A DNA stretch of 7,359 nucleotides from Roseovarius sp. UBA3070 (GTDB lineage: Bacteria > Pseudomonadota > Alphaproteobacteria > Rhodobacterales > Rhodobacteraceae): assembly GCA_002366775.1 (NCBI GenBank), contig DFBW01000299.1, positions 1 to 7,359 of the forward strand, written 5' to 3'. Of the stretch, positions 1-6,509 are shown one piece after another. Each line of letters opens with the position of its first letter. The first letter of the stretch is position 1. A model generated the notes under the pieces. It did not search any database. It saw nothing but the letters and a program-made list of their open reading frames with translations, and was not told where the DNA came from. The position numbers were made by a program, and so were the translations under genes.

Positions 1-47
1 AAAGATGATGGAGGAATTGCAATGGTTGTCGGAATCCGGCTGAATAT

Positions 48-932
48 TTATGGACCGCTATTAAAATCCTTTAGCCTGTCCCAAACTGCCTGTGCGACCA
101 TGCCAATTGTAACGTCCCGGCGGCGCATTGCAAAATGTTCGACCTGCACAGGCGGGTAGCCTTCAACATTAAGCGGGACAAGGTCCCCTTGGTCTAACTC
201 TTGCTGGATCATGTGTTGGGGCATGCCACCCCAACCCATATTCGCAAGCAGGATATCCTTTTTTGTGGCAAAGTCCGATACAGTCCATCGCAACCCTCCG
301 GGCAATAGGCCCCGGCTTTGTTTGGTGGTTGTTCCGCTGTCTGCAACCACGGCTTGAATGAGAGATTGCATTTCTGCATCAGAATTGACCCTCCCTCCAT
401 GCGCCGCAGGGAAATCGGGGTGCGCTACCGGCAGGATCGTGACGGGTGCAAGGGGCAAGGCCTCAATCCGATCCAAAGGCACGCCATCCAGCGTGGAGAT
501 CGCAATCTGAACGTCATCAGCCAGCAGTTTCTCCAATGATCCGCCCATATTGTCGCGCGCGACCCGGATGTGGGTGGCTGGATACCGAGAGGTCATTTCG
601 CCGATCAACCCCAGAATAGGTGGAAATGGGAAACTTGCTGTGACTGTTAGGGCAACCTCGGCCTCTTGTTCGGAATTCAGCGTTCTGGCCACGGATTTCA
701 GATCTTGCATCCGTTGCAGAACGCGGAGGGAGTGCCGGTAAAAAACCTCGCCTTTCTCGGTCAGCTCAGGGCGAAAGTTCTCACGAGACAGCAAGATAAA
801 GCCAAGCTCATTTTCGAGTTTCTTCAGCATGTGGCTGATTGCCGATTGCGCTTTGTTCAAATGCTCTGCCGCGCCTCGAAACGTTCCCTGTTCGACAATC
901 GCATTCAAAACGATGAGCTGCTCCAGTGTCAT
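48..932 (-). CDS. LysR-type transcriptional regulator
   Basis: Cytoplasmic DNA-binding regulator that probably senses a small ligand and controls the divergent pirin operon. Residues 1-60 form the classic LysR winged helix-turn-helix (MTLEQL start, then GTFRGAAEHL, AQSAISHMLKKLE and the wing LLSR). The rest, up to residue 294, is the periplasmic-binding-protein-like effector domain, with the family-typical NMGWGGMPQHMI and GDLVPL stretches near the end. Length is normal for the family. The chosen start at 932 gives the family-typical MTLEQL N-terminus and has a GGATG purine stretch 5 bases upstream. An ATG four codons earlier (944) is possible, but it lies at the tip of a long palindrome and has no visible ribosome site. 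The family assignment is secure; the ligand is unknown. Confidence 0.93.
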   Translation of the reverse strand: MTLEQLIVLNAIVEQGTFRGAAEHLNKAQSAISHMLKKLENELGFILLSRENFRPELTEKGEVFYRHSLRVLQRMQDLKSVARTLNSEQEAEVALTVTASFPFPPILGLIGEMTSRYPATHIRVARDNMGGSLEKLLADDVQIAISTLDGVPLDRIEALPLAPVTILPVAHPDFPAAHGGRVNSDAEMQSLIQAVVADSGTTTKQSRGLLPGGLRWTVSDFATKKDILLANMGWGGMPQHMIQQELDQGDLVPLNVEGYPPVQVEHFAMRRRDVTIGMVAQAVWDRLKDFNSGP

Positions 933-942
933 AATCGCATCC

Positions 943-969
943 ATACTGATCTATTTATTAGATCAGTAT
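943..969. promoter_or_regulatory. Perfect 27-bp dyad, probable LysR operator
   Basis: The arm ATACTGATCTA is followed by a 5-base spacer (TTTAT) and its exact reverse complement TAGATCAGTAT. The element lies at the 5' end of the lysR gene, on the side facing the divergent pirin operon. LysR-type proteins bind interrupted dyads (T-N11-A type) between their own gene and a divergent target, so this is the natural candidate for autoregulation and target control. The binding role is inferred; the symmetry is directly visible. Confidence 0.65.
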
Positions 970-982
970 CGTGAATAATCAA

Positions 983-996
983 TATTATCAATTGAT
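983..996. promoter_or_regulatory. Candidate -10 element and second palindrome before the pirin gene
   Basis: TATTAT at 983-988 matches five of six bases of the sigma70 -10 box on the plus strand. No good -35 hexamer sits 16-18 bases upstream; that place is taken by the right arm of the 27-bp dyad. This is what an activator-dependent promoter looks like. The perfect palindrome ATCAATTGAT at 987-996 overlaps it and repeats the ATCA/TGAT core of the larger dyad, so it could be a second binding site. The assignment is inference from pattern only. Confidence 0.3.
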
Positions 997-1041
997 CTGT
1001 TTCTCTCCTAGGTCTCTTGAGAACAAACAAGGAGAGCCAAG

Positions 1042-1752
1042 ATGACTGCGCATAACACGCGTATCATTCACCGCGACGATCTGCCTCTCGGCGGATTTGC
1101 GGGTATCGTTGAAACACGGATGGTCATGAACCCGCTGCTCTGGAAAGAAGCCAGCGACCGCCCTGACGTAAGCCATGGGCTTGGTGGGTTTGTGTATCTG
1201 GCCTCGGGCCATTTCAAGGCCAACGATGGTGCGCCACTGCATCCTCACAAAGATGTCGATATCGTTAGCTTTATCCCCAATGGGGCTGTCGGGCATGAGG
1301 GCACAATGGGCCATGGCACGTCCATCCAGGGGCCGGGCGTTCAGGTGCAGCGCGCAGGCACGGGTATTCAACACGCCGAATTCAGCCTGAACGGCCAAAA
1401 GGCTGATCTGGTTCAGATTTGGTTTTTGCCCCCGGAATTGGGCCTTGAGCCGGGCTATCAGGATTTCACCCTGAAAAAGGGGGAAATGACCACAGTGCTT
1501 GGCGGCACAGGCGCGACGTTCAAAAACGAAATGACCTGCCAGATTGGTCTGCTCGAACCGGGTGATACGGCGGCCACGCGCCACCGGTTCATTGCTTTTG
1601 TCAGCAACGGCGAGGCGGTAGCGAACGGAAAACCAGTCAGCGCTGGTGACATTGTCGAGGGTGATGCACTCGAGCTTACAACCAAAACCGGATGTGATCT
1701 GGTTCTCATTCAGTTCACTGAAACAATTCAACAAATAGGAAATCAATCATGA
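1042..1752 (+). CDS. Pirin family protein (bicupin)
   Basis: Cytoplasmic cupin-fold protein of the pirin/YhaK group. Bacterial pirins bind a metal ion, and some oxidise quercetin or act as redox-responsive partners. The N-terminal cupin carries the metal ligands expected for pirins: H67 and H69 in LHPHKDVDIVSF, and H111 and E113 in GTGIQHAEFS. The C-terminal half (about 125-236) is the second cupin. At 236 residues the length is normal. The start is supported by a strong AAGGAGAG ribosome site 5 bases upstream. The stop codon overlaps the next gene's start as ATGA, so the two are translationally coupled. It is first in a three-gene operon divergent from lysR. Quercetinase activity is possible but cannot be told from sequence alone; the family call is firm. 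Confidence 0.93.
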   Translation: MTAHNTRIIHRDDLPLGGFAGIVETRMVMNPLLWKEASDRPDVSHGLGGFVYLASGHFKANDGAPLHPHKDVDIVSFIPNGAVGHEGTMGHGTSIQGPGVQVQRAGTGIQHAEFSLNGQKADLVQIWFLPPELGLEPGYQDFTLKKGEMTTVLGGTGATFKNEMTCQIGLLEPGDTAATRHRFIAFVSNGEAVANGKPVSAGDIVEGDALELTTKTGCDLVLIQFTETIQQIGNQS

Positions 1753-2294
1753 AAATCATCGCATTTGGTGCAAGCAACAGCACAAAATCCATCAACAAAT
1801 CACTGGCAACCTTTGCCTCTTCTTTGATTGCCGGGGCCGACGTGGAAATCCTGGATCTGAATGACTTTGAATTGCCGTTGTTCAGCGAAGACAAAGAGGC
1901 CGAGATCGGCCAGCCTCAGGCCGCCAAGGGCTTCTTTGAAAAGATCCGGTCAGCGGATGGGGTTATCGTGTCCTTTGCCGAGCACAATGGATCATATACC
2001 GCCACCTATAAAAACCTGTTTGATTGGGTCAGCCGCATTGATCAGAAAGTGTATCAAGACAAGCCGGTGGTGTTTCTTGCGACCTCGCCCGGCGCGGGTG
2101 GTGCATCATCTGTCTTGAGTGGGGCCAAGGCGTCGGCCCCATTCTTCGGGGTCGATCTGCAAGATACTGTATCGGTTCCCAACTTTTACGACGTGTTTGA
2201 TGCGCAGCGTGGTGTGATTTCCGAGCCAGAAATCGTTGATCAGTTACAAGCCGCGATGGGTGCGCTTGCCTCTAAAGCTGGAGATGCGAAATGA
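1749..2294 (+). CDS. NADPH-dependent FMN reductase family protein
   Basis: Flavodoxin-fold oxidoreductase of the NADPH-dependent FMN reductase / azo- and quinone-reductase group; it uses NAD(P)H and bound FMN to reduce flavins, quinones or similar electrophiles in the cytoplasm. The phosphate-binding loop GASNSTKSIN is at residues 7-16. The family block EHNGSYTATYKNLFDW is at 78-93, with H in place of the more usual Y in the PEYNGS version. The FMN-contacting SPGAGG is at 113-118. The length (181 residues) is typical. It overlaps the pirin gene by 4 bases and the DUF2798 gene by 4 bases, and AGGAA lies 7 bases before the start. The pairing with pirin suggests a role in detoxifying or sensing quinone-like compounds, but the substrate is unproven. 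Confidence 0.92.
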   Translation: MKIIAFGASNSTKSINKSLATFASSLIAGADVEILDLNDFELPLFSEDKEAEIGQPQAAKGFFEKIRSADGVIVSFAEHNGSYTATYKNLFDWVSRIDQKVYQDKPVVFLATSPGAGGASSVLSGAKASAPFFGVDLQDTVSVPNFYDVFDAQRGVISEPEIVDQLQAAMGALASKAGDAK

Positions 2295-2557
2295 GAAAGT
2301 CAGGTCGTTTCCCCCAACTCGTGGCGTCCTTTGTGATGGCTGGCTTCATGTCCACGGCGCTGTCTGGCGTATTCACCTTTTTGGCTTTTGGTTTAAACAT
2401 GGCCTGGGTGCTAAATTGGGCGCAAAGCATCTTGATCGCCTGGCCCATAGCAATGAGCCTGGATATCCTGTTTGGAGCGAGATTGCGGTGTATATCTGCC
2501 GCAATCTCAAAACAGATTGAACGTATGCCTGCCTTTGAAAAACTTCCCTGTTCGTAA
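2291..2557 (+). CDS. DUF2798 small membrane protein
   Basis: An 88-residue inner-membrane protein with two predicted helices, about residues 9-33 and 38-62. The second contains the AWPIA signature (50-54) that recurs in DUF2798 proteins, and the N-terminal half has the family's F/M-S-x-x-x-SGV pattern. A basic, partly amphipathic tail (65-80) probably lies on the cytoplasmic face. The function of the family is unknown. The start ATG overlaps the FMN reductase stop (ATGA), and GGAGA lies about 8 bases upstream. This is the last gene of the pirin operon, so it should be made together with the two soluble redox proteins and may anchor or accompany them at the membrane (inference). Confidence 0.85.
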   Translation: MRKSGRFPQLVASFVMAGFMSTALSGVFTFLAFGLNMAWVLNWAQSILIAWPIAMSLDILFGARLRCISAAISKQIERMPAFEKLPCS

Positions 2558-2781
2558 GGGCTGCACTTCAAACTAAACGCTGCTATTTCGTGTTTTTCGT
2601 AGGGCTTCATGCCTGCTGTGTTGGCCGATGGGGGCTGTAGCCCCCGTGCTGACGGAACCGGATCGCGGCTTTTGACCCAGCAAAACATCGGGGCGGCTGA
2701 CGGGGGTGTTGGCTCAATGCAGAACCTTGATTGAGGTCTACGCCGAGGCCGCCCCCGCGGACACAAGCCGTCCTTGCCCAC
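2558..2781. other. Gene-free, GC-rich convergent gap with inverted repeats
   Basis: This 224-base stretch separates two convergent genes and has no convincing coding sequence on either strand. It contains a hairpin at 2630-2645 and a wider 8-bp inverted repeat, GGGGCGGC at 2690-2697 with GCCGCCCC at 2748-2755. Its right part is visibly richer in G and C than the genes on both sides. It could be a remnant of an inserted element or simply a spacer that folds. No transposase fragment or direct target repeat was recognised. Confidence 0.4.
2630..2645. terminator. Possible hairpin terminator between convergent genes
   Basis: GGGGGC at 2630-2635 pairs with GCCCCC at 2640-2645 around the four-base loop TGTA, giving a short, very stable hairpin. 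It lies 72 bases past the DUF2798 stop and 136 bases past the membrane-protein stop, so it could serve either transcript. No run of T follows on either strand, so it does not fit a standard intrinsic terminator. It may only protect transcript ends. Confidence 0.3.
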
Positions 2782-3330
2782 TTATTGGCGAAGGCCGACT
2801 TTGGGCCAGCGCGACCAGATAAATCCTATGAGAAATACCAACAGCACAGCCAAGGTTGTGATGACGGATTTAATGATTGTGGCTGTGCTGGCGGCATATA
2901 CCAATGGGGCTGATACGTCTGGCCATCGCCAAATCATGGCCATGATACTGAGGTTTTCGATGTAATCGAACACAGCACTACCCACCGAAAGGGCAACGCC
3001 GTGACGGACAAGTGTGCTGTTTGGCATTCGTTGGCCAAACCAGCAGATCGTGGCGGTCAAAGTCAGCGCGAGCAATGCCGGATAAAGCGTGTCCCGAGGT
3101 ATCTGGTGTCTGAGGTAATATTCGCGTCCATCCACACCCAAGGTATCAAGAATCGTCGCGGCATCTGCGGGACTATACCCAAAGGGACGCATGTCGAAGG
3201 GGGCGTGCCCCGAGACCGACTCGAGGTGAGCGAGTGTGACGTTGATCATTGATAGATAGACTGACACGGCAAGCAATCCTGAGCCAACCGCAATCATTCC
3301 AATGTGCTTTGACAAAATTCCATTCGTCAT
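2782..3330 (-). CDS. Four-helix membrane protein, function unknown
   Basis: I do not recognise a named family. The 182-residue product has four likely membrane helices at about 10-34, 82-99, 108-134 and 150-173. A soluble loop (35-80) between helices 1 and 2 contains GYSPADAATILDTLGVDGREYYLRHQIPRD. Helix 3 carries an unusual charged motif, FDYIEN (121-126), inside the membrane. From memory, unnamed bacterial membrane proteins share this layout: an LGxxGRxxY loop before helix 2 and a D-Y/L-x-E-N motif in helix 3. The start at 3330 is chosen because AGGAG lies 8 bases upstream; a longer reading from 3390 would lack such a site and run through the shared promoter. The gene is divergent from the Crp/Fnr-like regulator, its likely controller. 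Confidence 0.85.
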   Translation of the reverse strand: MTNGILSKHIGMIAVGSGLLAVSVYLSMINVTLAHLESVSGHAPFDMRPFGYSPADAATILDTLGVDGREYYLRHQIPRDTLYPALLALTLTATICWFGQRMPNSTLVRHGVALSVGSAVFDYIENLSIMAMIWRWPDVSAPLVYAASTATIIKSVITTLAVLLVFLIGFIWSRWPKVGLRQ

Positions 3331-3383
3331 TTTGTAAACTCCTTGAACTGTGCCACAGATGCCCTCAAACGAAGTCACCCGCA

Positions 3384-3397
3384 TTATCATTTGATAA
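3384..3397. promoter_or_regulatory. Inverted repeat TTATCA-N2-TGATAA, candidate operator
   Basis: A 14-base dyad with exact 6-bp arms lies in the 78-base spacer between the divergent membrane-protein gene and the Crp/Fnr-like gene. Its right edge adjoins the AAGG ribosome site of the regulator gene. On the minus strand its left edge supplies GATAAT, a five-of-six match to a -10 box, about 50 bases before the membrane-protein start. A protein bound here could block both genes. It is not a standard FNR box (TTGAT-N4-ATCAA) or CRP box (TGTGA-N6-TCACA). Confidence 0.45.
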
Positions 3398-3408
3398 GGT
3401 ACGCCAAG

Positions 3409-3984
3409 ATGGACTTAAGGACGTTTCTGACGCAGTCACCTGGCCTGTCAAATAAGGCTTGTGCGGACGATTTTGCTTCTGATTGGAAACGAAAGCGCTT
3501 GAACAAAGGGGCGCATCTTACCCAGCAAGAACATCCCGAAACAAATGAATTCATATTATTGGAGGGGTGCCTGGCGAGCAGTATTTGTGACCAAGAGGGC
3601 AGGGAGGTTTGTGTCGGGTTTTATGTGGGGCCCTGTGTTGTCACGCCAAATATCGCACGAACGCGGGACGGCATGTCACTCCTGTCCATCGTGGCAACGA
3701 CCGATGCGTCGCTTGTTCGGATCGACAGTGATGTGCTTTCAAATCTGATGATCTCGTCTGAGCCGATCCGAAACTGGGCGAACGATGTTCTGCGAGATGC
3801 ATTGAGCCAAAAAGCGGAACGAGAGTGGTGCCTCGCGGCTCTTGGTGGGGCTGAGCGGCTCAACTGGTTTCGCCAGTCATTCCCCGGCTATGAGGCCATT
3901 TTCACCCATTCGTTGATTGCATCCTTTTTGGGGATCACGCCGGTCACAATGAGCCGTTTACGCGCCAGCGACAAACATAGATAG
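3409..3984 (+). CDS. Crp/Fnr family transcriptional regulator
   Basis: A 191-residue cytoplasmic regulator. Residues about 30-115 form a cyclic-nucleotide-binding-type beta barrel, seen in the NEFILLEGCLASSI and YVGPCVVTP stretches, followed by the long dimer helix. The C-terminal helix-turn-helix is at about 166-186, with the family-typical SLIASFLGITPVTMSRLR. It resembles the short Crp/Fnr proteins that end just after the recognition helix. It has several cysteines (18, 54, 60, 68, 76, 141), but not the N-terminal cluster of FNR, so an iron-sulfur oxygen sensor is not indicated. The effector is unknown. The start at 3409 has AAGG 9 bases upstream; a TTG-initiated reading from 3343 would cover the whole intergenic operator and is unlikely. 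It is divergent from the four-helix membrane protein. Confidence 0.88.
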   Translation: MDLRTFLTQSPGLSNKACADDFASDWKRKRLNKGAHLTQQEHPETNEFILLEGCLASSICDQEGREVCVGFYVGPCVVTPNIARTRDGMSLLSIVATTDASLVRIDSDVLSNLMISSEPIRNWANDVLRDALSQKAEREWCLAALGGAERLNWFRQSFPGYEAIFTHSLIASFLGITPVTMSRLRASDKHR

Positions 3985-4081
3985 CAAGCGGACATCAAGG
4001 CGTGGTGCGGCATTCTGAACTGGGCTTTTCCGTGCCATTTGGATCAATGTCGTGGTCGAAAGGCCAAGCATTCGTGACAAT
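3985..4081. other. Short convergent spacer, no clear terminator
   Basis: This 97-base region lies between the convergent Crp/Fnr-like and hyi genes. Only weak repeats are visible (GGCA and TGCC about 20 bases apart) and there is no T-run after a stable stem, so no intrinsic terminator can be called. No coding signal is seen. Confidence 0.5.
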
Positions 4082-4846
4082 TCACGGCGGCGTTAGCTGT
4101 GCCCAGTCCAACCCGTCTTTGGTCTGGCCTTCGGGGATATATTCAGCACTGACCCAGCCGTCATAGCCGCCCCGGTCCAAACGTTCAAAGAACGCGGGAT
4201 AATCGATAGCGCCACTGGCGTCTGGTTCATGGCGCCCCTCGGCGCGCGACACCTGAATATGCGCAGCGCGGTGGCCGTGCTGATCCCAGGCGTGCATGGC
4301 ATCTCCGGTGATCCGCTGGGCGTGGTAGACATCAAATTGCAGGTTCAGATTAGCGGCCCCCACCTTATCCAGAATGGCGGCGGCCTGATCAAAATCATTC
4401 AAAAAATAGCCGGGCAAATCAATCGGGTTGATCGGCTCGATCGTCAGGGATTGATCGGGGGCCTCGGCGGTGGCCCAGATCAGGTTGCGCACAAAACTGT
4501 CGTGCGCCTCTGGCCCTTTGGCCACCCCTGCCATGATATGAATATGGCGTGGCTTCAGCACGCTGGAATACCGAATGGCACGGCGGAAATCATGTTGAAA
4601 CCGCTCCTCACCCCCCGGAATGGCACCAAACCCGCGATCCCCGGCGCCCCAATTGGGCGGAGGCGTGTTGATCAGCGCCAACTCCAGGTCATTGGCCTCC
4701 AGCGCATTTCGGATTGCACGGCCGGGTGCGTCATAGGGAAACAGGATTTCCACAGCCTTGAACCCGGCCTGACGGGCAGCGGCAAACCGCTCCAGCATCG
4801 GGTGCTCTCGGAACAGCATGGTCAGATTGGCGGCAAAACGGGGCAT
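4082..4846 (-). CDS. hyi: Hydroxypyruvate isomerase family protein
   Basis: A TIM-barrel sugar isomerase of the xylose-isomerase-like superfamily. Hyi interconverts hydroxypyruvate and tartronate semialdehyde in glyoxylate metabolism. The N-terminus ANLTMLFREHPMLERF, the AGFKAVEILFPYD block (27-39) and NTPPPNWGAGDRGFGAIPG (60-78) are characteristic of the family. The two catalytic glutamates fit E137 (LTIEPIN) and E235 (VSAEYIPEG); D172 and H175 (FDVYHAQR) and Q198 (HIQVS) fit the metal and substrate site. The length (254) is normal. There is no clear ribosome site; the start lies 3 bases after the stop of the upstream DUF1285 gene, so translation is probably coupled. A 2-oxo-tetronate isomerase (OtnI) is the close alternative; no glyoxylate carboligase or reductase gene is in view to decide. 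Confidence 0.9.
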   Translation of the reverse strand: MPRFAANLTMLFREHPMLERFAAARQAGFKAVEILFPYDAPGRAIRNALEANDLELALINTPPPNWGAGDRGFGAIPGGEERFQHDFRRAIRYSSVLKPRHIHIMAGVAKGPEAHDSFVRNLIWATAEAPDQSLTIEPINPIDLPGYFLNDFDQAAAILDKVGAANLNLQFDVYHAQRITGDAMHAWDQHGHRAAHIQVSRAEGRHEPDASGAIDYPAFFERLDRGGYDGWVSAEYIPEGQTKDGLDWAQLTPP

Positions 4847-4849
4847 AGT

Positions 4850-5443
4850 TCAGTTGTCAGGCAGCTCGTCTGAGGGGATCACCCGGAAAAACGCGCCCCC
4901 TGACCACAGTCCAAACCAACCACCGTGATGCGCGCCGATCTCGACCAGCCGGTAAAAGCTCTTGCGATCAATCAGCGCCTCCAGATTGGCGCGGATCAGC
5001 ACATAGGGTGACGGCTCGCCTGTCTCGGGATCACGCTCTACCCGGATCGGATTGTCTGGTCCGGCCTGCACGGTGTCACCAACATTGGTTTCAAACGTCA
5101 AAACTTGTGCGTCGTGTGTGCCGGTGGCTTCAAAATCCACAGCCACAAACGGCGCATCGTCGACGGTGATTCCCACTTTTTCAACTGGGGTAACAAGGAA
5201 ATAGTTGTCACCATCTTTGCGCAAAATGGTTGAAAACAGCCGCACCAGTTCGGGCCGCCCAATAGGGGTGCCCAGATAAAACCATGTGCCATCGCGGGCA
5301 ATGCGCATGTCCAAATCCCCGCAAAACGGCGGATTCCACAGATGCACTGGCGGTAAACCACGTTTTGATGCGGCCTTGGCTGAAGCTGCAATGCCCTCTG
5401 CTGACGGTGTCGTGATCTGTTTGTCGCTCATTGCTTTTGCCAT
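4850..5443 (-). CDS. DUF1285 domain-containing protein
   Basis: A 197-residue soluble protein of unknown function, common in proteobacteria. The conserved core begins at residue 31 with [22 protein letters not shown] and [19 protein letters not shown], then [19 protein letters not shown] (81-99), all hallmarks of DUF1285. Residues 1-30 are Ala/Lys-rich and probably flexible. No signal peptide or membrane helix is seen. The start at 5443 is favoured by AGGA 5 bases upstream; an inner ATG at 5431 has none. It is the first gene of a leftward pair with hyi and is divergent from moxR across 58 bases. In related bacteria, as I recall, DUF1285 genes often sit near moxR/DUF58 clusters, so the proximity may be meaningful, although here it is on the opposite strand. 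Confidence 0.9.
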   Translation of the reverse strand: MAKAMSDKQITTPSAEGIAASAKAASKRGLPPVHLWNPPFCGDLDMRIARDGTWFYLGTPIGRPELVRLFSTILRKDGDNYFLVTPVEKVGITVDDAPFVAVDFEATGTHDAQVLTFETNVGDTVQAGPDNPIRVERDPETGEPSPYVLIRANLEALIDRKSFYRLVEIGAHHGGWFGLWSGGAFFRVIPSDELPDN

Positions 5444-5480
5444 TTCTATCCTGCGCGATACACTCTACCTCAAGAGTATA
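5437..5480. promoter_or_regulatory. Candidate divergent promoters between DUF1285 and moxR genes
   Basis: On the plus strand TTGCCA (5437-5442), a 16-base spacer and TACACT (5459-5464) could form a sigma70-type promoter about 30 bases before the moxR start. On the minus strand TATACT (5480 to 5475) is a good -10 match for the DUF1285 gene, though its -35 is poor. An imperfect inverted repeat, ACTCT (5462-5466) and AGAGT (5473-5477) around six bases, lies over both. All of this is pattern matching and not firm. Confidence 0.25.
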
Positions 5481-5501
5481 GATTTGACAGGGAGTTTTGC
5501 C

Positions 5502-6505
<1,004 letters not shown>

Positions 6506-6509
<4 letters not shown>

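Noticed and set aside
988..1746. 252-codon open frame on the minus strand opposite the pirin gene
   Set aside because: It mirrors the pirin coding frame, has no recognisable domain, and lies opposite a gene with firm metal-ligand motifs and a strong ribosome site.
2272..2781. 169-codon minus-strand open frame covering the DUF2798 gene and the gap
   Set aside because: No domain is recognised and it overlaps the DUF2798 gene antisense; the part within the gap is low-complexity Pro/Arg/Ser. A transposase remnant was considered but nothing recognisable was found.
3384..3397. FNR or CRP box
   Set aside because: The half-sites are in the opposite order to TTGAT-N4-ATCAA and do not match TGTGA-N6-TCACA; only a generic inverted repeat can be claimed.
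3343..3408. N-terminal extension of the Crp/Fnr-like regulator from a TTG codon
   Set aside because: It would translate the whole divergent promoter and operator, has no ribosome site, and adds residues unlike the family.
4000..4081. Intrinsic terminator between the Crp/Fnr-like gene and hyi
   Set aside because: The possible stems are short and widely spaced and no T-run follows.
4229..4873. 214-codon plus-strand open frame opposite hyi
   Set aside because: Antisense shadow of a well-supported enzyme gene; the translation is low in complexity and matches no family.
5286..5501. 72-codon upstream extension of the MoxR frame
   Set aside because: It overlaps the DUF1285 gene antisense and the promoter region; the ATG at 5502 has a good ribosome site and matches the usual MoxR N-terminus.
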